The translations under genes and the position numbers were made by a program. A DNA stretch of 33,419 nt from Lachnospiraceae bacterium UBA3762 (GTDB lineage Bacteria; Bacillota; Clostridia; Lachnospirales; Lachnospiraceae): positions 1-33,419 of the forward strand of contig DFGA01000066.1 of NCBI GenBank assembly GCA_002371615.1, in the 5' to 3' direction. Below, piece by piece: positions 23,092 through 30,244 of this stretch. The notes below the pieces were generated by a model. The model was not told the DNA's origin. It did not search any database and saw only the letters and a list, made by a program, of their open reading frames with translations. How positions within the stretch are numbered: position 1 is the first letter of the stretch; each line of letters opens with the position of its first letter.

Positions 23092-23151
23092 GATAAATAT
23101 GTATGTGAAAACCATCCGACTGAAAAACGCAGAGATGCCGAGGTATATTAA
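23092..23151 (+). pseudogene. Duplicated 3' end of tag
   Basis: The last 19 codons, DKYVCENHPTEKRRDAEVY plus TAA, match the end of the intact tag at 20280-20339 (KYVCDNHPTVRKRRDAEVY) apart from one substitution region and one missing codon. No other part of tag precedes it. The following 190 nt to the ltrA start show no further gene. Confidence 0.8.
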
Positions 23152-23345
23152 TGGAGATTTATCCGATGCATGGACGTTATTTTGGCGAATTATAAGCAAT
23201 TGATAAAAATCTACTGTATGCATCTTCATTGGGGTAGACGGGGTTAGTATACGATGTTATAGGGTTATGTTATAAGGCCGGATGTCAGAAGGCATATTAT
23301 AAATGTGTGAACTGTTAAAAGAAAGGCTGGATAAGAAGTTTGATA

Positions 23346-24482
23346 ATGATAGGTAAAGATGAGAAGAAAGTAGAATATCTGGAGCTTATCTACGATCTGA
23401 TTTTCGTGTATGTGATAGGGAAAAATAATTCGCTGCTGCATAATTTTGACAACGGTTTTGTCGCGCCTGCCAACTTCGTGGCATATGCACTGTGTACGCT
23501 TGCGATTATACAGATATGGAATTTCACGACATTTTATATAAACCTGTTTGGCAGGAACAGTTTTAGGGATCATGTATTTTTGTGTATCAACATGTACCTT
23601 ATGTACTTTATCGGGGAGAGCACGAGGACCGACTGGACAGGTTACCAGACAGAATATCACATTGCATGGGGCTTGATACTTATCAATATAGGGATCCAGT
23701 ATATGATTGAACTTCGCAATCATAAAATGGATGTCTGGAACCGGGGAATGATAAAGAAGATGGCAGCAACGCTCTTTGTAGAAGCTGCCATAGTGCTTAT
23801 ATCCGCAAATTTCAACCCTGATGCCAGTGCCCTAGCGTCATTTGTTGCGATATTTACGGGTATTATCATGACTTTTTACGGCAGGGTAAAAAGCGCATCC
23901 CAGACAATAGATTTTTCTCATCTTACGGAAAGAGCCATGCTTTATGTGGTGTTTACGTTCGGTGAGATGATCATAGGACTTTCGGGATATTTTGCCGGTG
24001 ACGGATCTTTTGAATTAAATACCATATATTACTCTTTAATGGCGTTTTTGATCGTGGTAGGGCTCTTTTTGTCTTATGGGACGATTTATGATCATATAAT
24101 CGACAGGGAGAGGGAAGATAGTGGAATGCTTTTTATGATGATCCATATATTTATCATATTTGCGCTCAATAATATCACAAACTCTCTTGAGTTCATGAGG
24201 GAGGAGGAAGTTGCCATCCTCCCGAAGGTACTGTTTATCGTATTATCAATAGTGGGGTATTATGTTTTTTTGCTTTCCACCCGTTTGTATGCAAAGAGAA
24301 GATGTGCGATAAATAAAGCTGTAATGACGAGAATGCTTCTTCTTACCGCCGTGTTTGTAGCAGTGATGATCGTTATTAGGAGTGTTATGGCAGTAAATAT
24401 ATTTGTAAGCGTAGTTTATGTATTTCTCATATACCGCGAGGTATATATAGCAGGAAAAAAGACATCCGAATGCGAGTCATAA
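23346..24482 (+). CDS. ltrA: Low-temperature-requirement A (LtrA) family membrane protein
   Basis: An integral membrane protein of about 379 residues with roughly ten hydrophobic segments. It opens with the LtrA signature VEYLELIYDLIFVYVIGKNN. RAMLYVVFTFGEMIIGLSGYF (about 200-220) is the second conserved block, with acidic residues inside the membrane. LtrA was first linked to cold growth in Listeria; its molecular role is unknown. The ribosome-binding site is weak. I prefer ATG 23346; TTG 23340 is in frame. A hairpin terminator follows. Confidence 0.85.
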   Translation: MIGKDEKKVEYLELIYDLIFVYVIGKNNSLLHNFDNGFVAPANFVAYALCTLAIIQIWNFTTFYINLFGRNSFRDHVFLCINMYLMYFIGESTRTDWTGYQTEYHIAWGLILINIGIQYMIELRNHKMDVWNRGMIKKMAATLFVEAAIVLISANFNPDASALASFVAIFTGIIMTFYGRVKSASQTIDFSHLTERAMLYVVFTFGEMIIGLSGYFAGDGSFELNTIYYSLMAFLIVVGLFLSYGTIYDHIIDREREDSGMLFMMIHIFIIFALNNITNSLEFMREEEVAILPKVLFIVLSIVGYYVFLLSTRLYAKRRCAINKAVMTRMLLLTAVFVAVMIVIRSVMAVNIFVSVVYVFLIYREVYIAGKKTSECES

Positions 24483-24504
24483 ACTAAACCGGTGCAATAA
24501 TTGA

Positions 24505-24530
24505 TCATCCCTAAAGGGCGATGAGTTTTT
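24505..24530 (+). terminator. Terminator after ltrA
   Basis: TCATC pairs with GATGA and CC with GG around a small A-rich loop, with a bulged C, followed by GTTTTTGG. It lies 23 nt after the ltrA stop and 28 nt before the kinase gene. Confidence 0.55.
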
Positions 24531-24557
24531 GGGAATCATTGTTTCTTCTTTCTGGCT

Positions 24558-25310
24558 ATGGAATATGTTTTTGATAACAACGGAATAAAGATCACGGCTA
24601 CGTACAGCGATGAGGAGATAAACACTGTCTTTATCCCGCTTCTTGGTCGACTGTCTAAACTGCATTCACAAAAAGGAAGACGCGTGATCGTAATGCTCGC
24701 AGCACCGCCGGGAGCCGGGAAAAGCACGCTTTCAAGTTTTTTGGAACATCTCTCTTCAAATGTCATACCGGACAAAAAGGTTCAGGCAATAGGCATGGAC
24801 GGATTTCACCGATATCAGGAATACCTGACAAGCCACACGGCCGATGTCGGTGGCAAACAGGTTCTTATGGTCGATATAAAGGGGGCTCCTGTCACATTTG
24901 ATATAGAAAAGTTAAAGGATAAGCTGTGTGAGATAGCTTCGGGGAAAAACTGCGGCTGGCCGGTATATAACCGCCTCCTTCACAATCCGGTGGAAGATGC
25001 CGTATTTGTAGACGCAGATATAGTCATCCTTGAGGGCAATTACCTGCTACTTGATGAAGACGGATGGAGGGATATTTCGGATTATGCGGATTATACGATC
25101 TTAATAAAAGCAGAACCCCAAATGCTTAAGGATCGCCTCATAAAAAGAAAGATATCCACGGGAAGCCCGACGGATAGGGCAGTGGAATTCGTCGAATCAA
25201 GTGATATGGCAAATGTAAGGCTTTGCCTTGATAGGACAAAACATGCTGATCTTGAGCTAGACCTGTCGGAGATGGGAGAGTACTCTATCGTATCCGGCAG
25301 TATGAACTGA
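24558..25310 (+). CDS. P-loop kinase of the PRK/uridine kinase-like family
   Basis: Phosphorylates a sugar, nucleoside or similar small molecule with ATP. The Walker A motif is MLAAPPGAGKSTL (about 46-58). IGMDGFHRYQEYL (about 77-89) matches the substrate-binding DGFH of uridine-kinase and fructose-kinase-like (FrcK/YFH7) proteins. VILEGNYLLLDEDGWRDI (about 154-171) and LKDRLIKRK (about 190-198, lid arginines) are also characteristic. The length of 250 residues fits. The ATG has no visible ribosome-binding site and lies 27 nt after the ltrA terminator. Confidence 0.82.
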   Translation: MEYVFDNNGIKITATYSDEEINTVFIPLLGRLSKLHSQKGRRVIVMLAAPPGAGKSTLSSFLEHLSSNVIPDKKVQAIGMDGFHRYQEYLTSHTADVGGKQVLMVDIKGAPVTFDIEKLKDKLCEIASGKNCGWPVYNRLLHNPVEDAVFVDADIVILEGNYLLLDEDGWRDISDYADYTILIKAEPQMLKDRLIKRKISTGSPTDRAVEFVESSDMANVRLCLDRTKHADLELDLSEMGEYSIVSGSMN

Positions 25311-25349
25311 GATCAGAATGGGATATTCTATGCTTTTTCGGAGATCATG

Positions 25350-25487
25350 TCAGAAAGAGCGTATTCTGTGTATAAAGTGTATCGGATCTGCCGCATCTTT
25401 ATAATTGTTAGACATGTTCATCTCAAGGCGCAAGATGATTCCGTCAAGTTCTTTTTGAGCCTTAGGATTTTTTTATCATGCGGATCG
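25350..25487 (-). pseudogene. Frameshifted remnant of an unknown protein
   Basis: Minus-strand frames joined across an A7 run (25468-25474) give PHDKKNPKAQKELDGIIL and RLEMNMSNNYKDAADP, ending HFIHRIRSF and TGA at 25350. Eight A would keep one frame. There is no start or ribosome-binding site, and the frame runs directly from the end of the rubredoxin-like gene. The family is not recognised. Confidence 0.4.
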
Positions 25488-25488
25488 G

Positions 25489-25755
25489 TTATATCCAGGA
25501 GTAATCGCCTCCTGTTATAGCAAGGCTTAATAGAGTATCATATTTTTCCACATCTTCGTTTTCTATAACTTCTATAAGAGTTGCATTTTCCTCAGCCTGC
25601 GGCATTTCATCATCCGGACCAATCTCCATATCAGGGGCTTCACCGCAATAAGGGCATATGAGTTTCGGTGCTACTCTTGTATCCAAGAATCTTTCCGAAC
25701 ACTTTCTGCACTCATAAAATCCCGCTATCTTTGTTCCATCAGGCACATAATACAT
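25489..25755 (-). CDS. Rubredoxin-like zinc/iron-ribbon protein
   Basis: An 88-residue protein. I start at 25755, 5 bases after AGGAGAT, not at the longer in-frame start. CRKC (about 15-18) and CPYC (about 33-36) make a Cys4 site as in rubredoxin-like domains, with GFYECRKCSERF and PKLICPYCGEAPD around them. The acidic C-terminal half is unassigned. It lies 13 nt downstream of the TudS-like gene on the same strand. It may carry electrons or hold zinc structurally; an electron-transfer role with the neighbouring iron-sulfur protein is an inference. Confidence 0.8.
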   Translation of the reverse strand: MYYVPDGTKIAGFYECRKCSERFLDTRVAPKLICPYCGEAPDMEIGPDDEMPQAEENATLIEVIENEDVEKYDTLLSLAITGGDYSWI

Positions 25756-25768
25756 AACCCATCTCCTA

Positions 25769-26185
25769 TTATAAATCCGAAACATCAACAGTTCTTATAT
25801 TGTTTTCCCGAAGAAGTCTGGCAAATACTCCCTCGCCGGGAATGAGTCTTTTTGAAAAAGTACCGTCATATACTTCATTTATTCCGCAGGAAGGACTTCT
25901 TGACTGTAATACGACAAGTTCGACATGATTTTTTTTCACAATGTCCAGGGCGGCAGCAGCACCTTTTTGAAACTCATCATCAACCGACTCTCCGTTCTTA
26001 TGCTTTACCACGCCGTCTGCGATCTCGGAAGGATCCCTTGGCGTGGGAAGTCCTCCCAATACTTCCGTACAGACGGGAATGATCTCGTTATCGCATGCGA
26101 GAGCAACAACCTTTTTATTATAGTTGTTACCGCCGTTATATTTGCAATTTATCCCTAAAAGGCAGGCACTTACAGCTATCTTCAT
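25769..26185 (-). CDS. DUF523 / TudS-type iron-sulfur desulfurase
   Basis: TudS proteins carry a [4Fe-4S] cluster and remove sulfur from thiouracils. The family motifs are complete: AVSACLLGINCKYNGGN (Cys8, Cys14), IIPVCTEVLGGLPTPRDP (Cys39) and VLQSRSPSCGINEVYDGTF (Cys100). The length of 138 residues equals a stand-alone DUF523 protein. GGAG lies 6 bases before the ATG. It is the first gene of a pair with the rubredoxin-like protein. Substrate specificity beyond family knowledge cannot be told. Confidence 0.9.
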   Translation of the reverse strand: MKIAVSACLLGINCKYNGGNNYNKKVVALACDNEIIPVCTEVLGGLPTPRDPSEIADGVVKHKNGESVDDEFQKGAAAALDIVKKNHVELVVLQSRSPSCGINEVYDGTFSKRLIPGEGVFARLLRENNIRTVDVSDL

Positions 26186-26241
26186 TTTTCTCTCCTGTAA
26201 ATACTGTTTACACCGATCATTCTATCACGAGGAAATCTTCA

Positions 26242-26490
26242 ATGACAGATAAACAGCGAGAGTTAATAAGAGAGTTAAGATCGTGGGCTTGCACGTTTGT
26301 AAGTTCTGCGGCAAGGAGGTTTGGAGATAATAATGATCGGAGCAATACTTGGCGATATCGTTGGAAATCATTCTTTCCAAGTACGGCCTCAACTGTTCAA
26401 TCCTATTCCTTTGACAGGAGCTTCAGGCCAGCTATTCCGAGTATTATCAAACAGATACATATTATCTGGGGCACAGACAGTTTGTCATGA
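26242..26490 (+). pseudogene. Composite ORF: unknown N-terminus, ADP-ribosylglycohydrolase start, antisense SMR end
   Basis: The ATG follows GAGGA by 8 bases and the first 28 codons (MTDKQRELIRELRSWACT, then FVSSAARRFGD) look like a real protein N-terminus. Further on, the DNA is not that gene but, in another frame, the first codons of an ADP-ribosylglycohydrolase (ATG 26333) and then sequence antisense to the SMR gene. It is a junction of gene pieces rather than a functional gene, though the first part could still be expressed as a small protein. Confidence 0.45.
26327..26364 (+). repeat. 38-nt exact copy of the ADP-ribosylglycohydrolase start
   Basis: Identical at all 38 positions to 29360-29397, covering the region from 6 nt before the ATG to codon 11 (MIGAILGDIVG). 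After it the two sequences differ completely. The exactness suggests a recent event or gene conversion. Confidence 0.85.
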
Positions 26491-26723
26491 AACAGGATCA
26501 CTCCCAGCACAGAAGTACCTATTATACCGAATCCGGTCCACATAGCGTAAGCGGTTCCAAGAGGAAGGTGTTTTAAGGCAAGAGCAAGAAATACGGCACT
26601 TGCGATGTAGCCCACAGCGGTTATGACTGAGGGCAGCATTACGGTAAATCCGTTTGAGTACTTCATGGCGACGGCCCATGTGACCTCCAGAATCCCGGCT
26701 AAAATAAGAAAAATCCAATGCAT
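26403..26723 (-). CDS. SMR-family exporter, Gdx/SugE subtype
   Basis: A 106-residue four-helix membrane protein. Glu13 in LILAGILEVTWAVAMKYSNG is the proton/substrate-coupling residue of SMR proteins. LKHLPLGTAYAMWTGFGIIG (about 57-76) is the hallmark of the Gdx (formerly SugE) subtype, which exports guanidinium, as opposed to EmrE/Qac drug pumps. I use the start at 26723, which follows GGAGG by 6 bases. The gene has its own promoter and a long leader with a terminator hairpin, consistent with riboswitch control. A dead copy of its 3' end lies at 8115-8206. Confidence 0.9.
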   Translation of the reverse strand: MHWIFLILAGILEVTWAVAMKYSNGFTVMLPSVITAVGYIASAVFLALALKHLPLGTAYAMWTGFGIIGTSVLGVILFHDKLSVPQIICICLIILGIAGLKLLSKE

Positions 26724-26740
26724 ATCAAAACCTCCATGAA

Positions 26741-26832
26741 ATAAAAAACGCCGTTTCTTTATCTTCAAAGACCTAACGATAAAGAAATGGCGAACACCCC
26801 ATTACCCGGTGGCAATGGGCACCTTTGGTATC
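26741..26832 (-). promoter_or_regulatory. Candidate riboswitch with transcription terminator upstream of the exporter
   Basis: On the minus strand the predicted transcript starts near 26832. A first hairpin pairs CCCATT with AATGGG (26798-26819) around loop GCCACCGGGT. Next comes a strong terminator, GCCATTTCTTTATC with GATAAAGAAACGGC (26750-26791) followed by a T6 run, ending 18 nt before the gene's start codon. A terminator between promoter and gene must be relieved for expression. Gdx exporters are commonly behind guanidine riboswitches, and the compact layout with the terminator as part of the fold suggests the class IV (mepA) type, but I cannot confirm the class from memory of its consensus. 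Confidence 0.6.
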
Positions 26833-26838
26833 TGCTTA

Positions 26839-26867
26839 ATGATATACGAATGACTATTTCTCGTCAA
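26839..26867 (-). promoter_or_regulatory. Promoter of the exporter leader
   Basis: On the minus strand TTGACG (26867-26862), a 17-nt spacer and TATCAT (26844-26839) form a good housekeeping-type promoter. Transcription should begin near 26832, just upstream of the candidate aptamer. Confidence 0.65.
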
Positions 26868-26925
26868 TTCCGTGTGCGCTATGGTTAATACCCGGTCATT
26901 TCCGGTAGGGTTTTAGATTTTCTTG

Positions 26926-26954
26926 TTGATGTATTTTCAGTCTCTGGGTATAAT
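26926..26954 (+). promoter_or_regulatory. Promoter of the relB-like gene
   Basis: TTGATG, 17 nt, TATAAT. It ends 61 nt before the antitoxin start codon. The exporter promoter is divergent, about 60 nt away. Confidence 0.7.
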
Positions 26955-27015
26955 AATATTGCAAACAACTAATAAACACATACATTATGCATATGATTAT
27001 AAAGGAGATGATATT

Positions 27016-27312
27016 ATGGCTGAACAGGTTCTAATCCAATTCAGAGCAGATAAAGCATTAAAACAAGATGTGGCAGATATTTATGAGCAGCTTGGAATGG
27101 ATCTCCCTACTGCTTTTCGTATGTTTATGAAGAAAAGTAAGCAGGTACGAGGACTTCCTTTTGATGCTGTATTACCAGAAACGAATACAAGAGAAGATTT
27201 TAGAGCAGCTATTAATGCTTTAAGAGAAGAGGCATCAGATGTGCCAGAGATGACCCTTGAAGAGATCAACGCAGAAGTATCAGCAGCCAGAGCAGATCGA
27301 AAGAGGGTGTAG
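27016..27312 (+). CDS. RelB/DinJ-family antitoxin, orphan
   Basis: A 98-residue protein. I start at ATG 27016 behind GGAGATG; the longer frame runs through the promoter. The N-terminal VLIQFRADKALKQDVADIYEQLGMDLPTAFRMFMKKS is the ribbon-helix-helix DNA-binding domain of RelB/DinJ antitoxins, and the acidic C-terminal helix (TLEEINAEVSAARADRKR) is the usual toxin-wrapping part. In intact pairs a RelE/YafQ toxin gene follows at once; here a 104-nt gap leads to a macrodomain gene instead. The protein probably represses its own promoter. Loss of the toxin or recruitment as a regulator of the next cluster are the options. Confidence 0.88.
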   Translation: MAEQVLIQFRADKALKQDVADIYEQLGMDLPTAFRMFMKKSKQVRGLPFDAVLPETNTREDFRAAINALREEASDVPEMTLEEINAEVSAARADRKRV

Positions 27313-27322
27313 GAAAACCTGT

Positions 27323-27352
27323 GGAGAGGCAGCCCCATTGCTCCTTTCTTTT
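27323..27352 (+). terminator. Weak hairpin after the antitoxin gene
   Basis: GGAG pairs with CTCC and CAG with TTG, with a 3-nt bulge, followed by TTTCTTTT. The stem is short, so partial read-through into the macrodomain gene is likely. Confidence 0.3.
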
Positions 27353-27416
27353 AATAGTAACTAAATTTATCGATGCAAACAGAGTATGAGTTCAGTATAT
27401 ATAACGGTATAATAGA

Positions 27417-28571
27417 ATGCCCTTTCAGATAGTCAGAAATGATATTACAAAAATGCATGTAGATGCCATAGTAAATACAGCAAATCCATTGCCGGGATAC
27501 GGACCGGGGATAGATACAGCCGTTTATGAGGCCGCAGGTAAGGATGAGCTTTTAGCAAAGCGCCGGGAGATAGGAACCATTGATCGTGGCGCTTCTGTTA
27601 TTACGGCTGGATATAAGCTTTCTGCGAAGTATATCATTCATACTGTTGGTACCTCATGGAGGGGTGGAGATTCGGGGGAAGAAGAAATTGTTAGGCGGTG
27701 TTACCGCAGTGTATTCAAGCTGGCTGTTGATTATGACGTGGAAAGCTTAGCTATACCTCTTCTAGCGTCTGGTAGTTATGGATTCCCCAAGGGAATTGCT
27801 CTTAGAATTGCTCTTTCAGAGATAGAATCGTTTATGGCTGATCATGATATGGTTCTGTATCTGGTCGTATTCGATGAAAAATCATTCAACCTGTATTCAG
27901 AGTTGTATGGGGACATTGATGCTTATATCAATGATAACTACGTAGAAGAGAAAGCAAAGGAAGAGTATCTCGATTCAGATGCTATGGGATACGAGAGGCG
28001 ACTGATGTCGTCCAATATGGCTATGACCGGAGGTGCTCTTCATCAGACTTCGGTAGCAAAACCCTCAATATCTCCTAAAAGAGAAAAGAAGAAGAACAAA
28101 CTGTCCTCAAAGAGTGACGCAGTTTTAACATATGGCGCAGCATTGGTGGATGAGGCAATGGATATGGTCTGCGCCATGCCTAAGGAAGCAGACCGAAGTC
28201 TTGATGATGTTGTCAAGAACCTCGATAAGTCTTTCATGGAGCTGGTTTTCTCATTCGCTGATAAGAAGGGTATGACTGATGTTGAGGTTCAGAAGAAGGC
28301 AAACCTTGACAGAAAGGCTTTCTCAAAGCTGAAGTGCGGAACTACAAAGAACCCGAGTAAAGGAACGGCTCTTGCGTTGGCTGTAGCACTGGAACTAAGC
28401 CTTGATGACACAAAAGATCTTCTTTCAAGAGCCGGACTGGCTCTTTCCCCATGTAGCAAGCAGGATGTTATCGTACAGTATTTCATTGAAAGAGAAGCAT
28501 ATGACATATATGAGATAAATGTGGCTTTGTTTGAACATGGTGAACAACTTCTCGGAACGCAGGCTTCCTGA
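27417..28571 (+). CDS. Macrodomain protein with C-terminal HTH-like domain
   Basis: Residues 1-170 form a macrodomain, which binds ADP-ribose and often removes it from proteins or nucleic acids. VDAIVNTANPLPGYGPGIDTAVYEAAG (about 15-41) holds the Asn and the GxDxA loop, and IPLLASGSYGFPKGIAL (about 113-129) is the second phosphate loop. A basic linker (about 215-235, KREKKKNKLSS) leads to an HTH-like C-terminal domain (EVQKKANLDRKAFSKLKCG, about 288-306, and LAVALELSLDDTKDLLSRAG). A TATAAT box ends only 3 nt before the ATG and there is no ribosome-binding site, so the mRNA may be leaderless or come from the antitoxin promoter. VWA and ADP-ribosylglycohydrolase genes follow. Confidence 0.88.
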   Translation: MPFQIVRNDITKMHVDAIVNTANPLPGYGPGIDTAVYEAAGKDELLAKRREIGTIDRGASVITAGYKLSAKYIIHTVGTSWRGGDSGEEEIVRRCYRSVFKLAVDYDVESLAIPLLASGSYGFPKGIALRIALSEIESFMADHDMVLYLVVFDEKSFNLYSELYGDIDAYINDNYVEEKAKEEYLDSDAMGYERRLMSSNMAMTGGALHQTSVAKPSISPKREKKKNKLSSKSDAVLTYGAALVDEAMDMVCAMPKEADRSLDDVVKNLDKSFMELVFSFADKKGMTDVEVQKKANLDRKAFSKLKCGTTKNPSKGTALALAVALELSLDDTKDLLSRAGLALSPCSKQDVIVQYFIEREAYDIYEINVALFEHGEQLLGTQAS

Positions 28572-28670
28572 TCTGCAAAATGTCGCCTGACAAGTGACCG
28601 ATGAACTTCTCATAAAACCTATAATGGCCTCAGTAACAAGCAAACCAAGCATTTTACGGAGGTATTCATT

Positions 28671-29363
28671 ATGAGAGAGAACTTAACTGAACTGGTATTT
28701 ATTCTTGACAGAAGTGGGTCTATGGGCGGTCTGGAATCCGATACTATCGGCGGATTCAACTCCATGATCAAAAAGCAACAGAAAGAAGACGGAGAGGCTG
28801 TTGTCTCAACAGTACTGTTTGATGACGTAAGTGAAGTCATCCATGATCGGACACCGATCGGTGATGTGGAAAAGTTGACGGATGAGGATTATTACGTAAG
28901 AGGGTGCACAGCGCTTCTTGATGCAGTTGGGGGTGCAATCCATCATATAGGTAATGTCCAGAAATATGCCCGTGATGAGGACAGACCTTCGAAGACTCTG
29001 TTCGTGATCACTACTGACGGACTTGAAAATGCCAGCAAAAGATACAGCTTCAAAGATGTAAAGAAGATGATCGAGCGGCAGAAGGAGAAGTACAACTGGG
29101 AGTTCCTGTTCCTCGGAGCAAATATCGATGCGATCGAAGTTGCCGGAAACATGGGTATCAGTGCGGACAGAGCGGCAAACTATCACTGTGATGGAGTTGG
29201 TACAGCCCTCAACTATGAAGTACTGGAAGAAGCCGTATCCCACGTAAGGCGCTGCAGTTCCAAGATGATGCATGCATCCCTTGCAGGAGGAGCCTGGAAA
29301 GCAAAGATTGACCGGGACTATGAAGGCAGAAGCGATAAGAAGAACGGGAAGAGGAGGGCATAA
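28671..29363 (+). CDS. VWA-domain protein, TerY-like
   Basis: A stand-alone von Willebrand factor A domain of 230 residues. The metal-ion-dependent adhesion site is complete: Asp13-Arg-Ser15-Gly-Ser17 (DRSGSMGG), Thr in RGCTALLDAVG (about 84) and Asp in ITTDGLENAS (about 117). No signal peptide or membrane segment, so it is cytoplasmic. Similar proteins (TerY group) occur in stress and conflict gene clusters and act as metal-dependent protein-binding modules. The C-terminus is basic (SDKKNGKRR). GGAGG precedes the ATG. Its stop is 2 nt before the ADP-ribosylglycohydrolase start, so the two are co-translated. Confidence 0.9.
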   Translation: MRENLTELVFILDRSGSMGGLESDTIGGFNSMIKKQQKEDGEAVVSTVLFDDVSEVIHDRTPIGDVEKLTDEDYYVRGCTALLDAVGGAIHHIGNVQKYARDEDRPSKTLFVITTDGLENASKRYSFKDVKKMIERQKEKYNWEFLFLGANIDAIEVAGNMGISADRAANYHCDGVGTALNYEVLEEAVSHVRRCSSKMMHASLAGGAWKAKIDRDYEGRSDKKNGKRRA

Positions 29364-29365
29364 TA

Positions 29366-30172
29366 ATGATCGGAGCAATACTTGGCGATATCGTTGGTAG
29401 CCCTTATGAGTTTGACAGAAGCCCGAAGGTAAAGGATTTTGGTCCGCTTTTTATTGATGCATCCGGATATACAGATGATTCCGTGATGACTATTGCAGTA
29501 GCTGACGGGCTGATGAGAGCCGGTAAAGAAGCCGATATCGACACTATACATAAAGACGTGATCAGATCCATGAAAACATGGGGGAGGCGTTACCCCAATG
29601 CTGGATATGGAGCAAAGTTTATATGGTGGTTGCAGCTTGATGATGAAAATCCATATAACAGCTGGGGAAATGGATCTGCCATGAGGGTATCATCTGCGGG
29701 ATGGCTATATGACAGCCTTGAGAGGACACGTCAAGTGGCAAAAGCAACCGCAGAGGTCACCCACAATCATCCTGAGGGTATCAAAGGAGCCGAAGCAACT
29801 GCCGCTGCCATATATATGGCAAGGAACGGAAACTCGAAGGAAGAGATCAGGCAGTATATCTCGATACATTTCGGATATGATATGACCCGCACCTGTGACG
29901 AGATAAGACCCGGATACAGACATGTGGAAAGTTGTCAGCAGACCGTACCCGAAGCGATCACGGCCTTTCTCGAAGGGAATGATTTTGAAGATGTTGTAAG
30001 GACAGCTGTTTCGCTTGGCGGAGACTGCGATACGCTCACGTGTATTGCTGCCGGGATCGCAGAGGCATTTTATGGTGTGCCGGAGGGATATAAGATTGAG
30101 ACACTTAACATACTGGAACCGGATATGCGAGAAGTATATCAGCGGTTTTGTAGGAATATCGCAATGAAGTAG
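29366..30172 (+). CDS. ADP-ribosylglycohydrolase (DraG/ARH family)
   Basis: Removes ADP-ribose from modified targets. MIGAILGDIVGSPYEF opens the family fold; YTDDSVMTIAVADGL (residues 35-49) gives the TDDS metal site; GNGSAMRVSSAG (about 101-112) and THNHPEGIKGAEA (about 132-144) are substrate-loop motifs; and SLGGDCDTLTCIAAGIAEA (about 216-234) is the second metal site, with Cys in place of the usual Ser in GGDSDT. The length of 268 residues is normal. Its ribosome-binding site lies in the VWA gene end. A 38-nt exact copy of its start sits at 26327. Confidence 0.93.
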   Translation: MIGAILGDIVGSPYEFDRSPKVKDFGPLFIDASGYTDDSVMTIAVADGLMRAGKEADIDTIHKDVIRSMKTWGRRYPNAGYGAKFIWWLQLDDENPYNSWGNGSAMRVSSAGWLYDSLERTRQVAKATAEVTHNHPEGIKGAEATAAAIYMARNGNSKEEIRQYISIHFGYDMTRTCDEIRPGYRHVESCQQTVPEAITAFLEGNDFEDVVRTAVSLGGDCDTLTCIAAGIAEAFYGVPEGYKIETLNILEPDMREVYQRFCRNIAMK

Positions 30173-30244
30173 ATGTGACCTTTGCTAAGGTGAGGCGTAA
30201 CAAGAATATAAGCTTTTAACACAGATATAATGGGAGAGAAATGC

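Noticed and set aside
26927..27015. N-terminal extension of the RelB-like protein from 26923
   Set aside because: This stretch holds the promoter (TTGATG-17-TATAAT) and the ribosome-binding site; the ATG at 27016 is the natural start.
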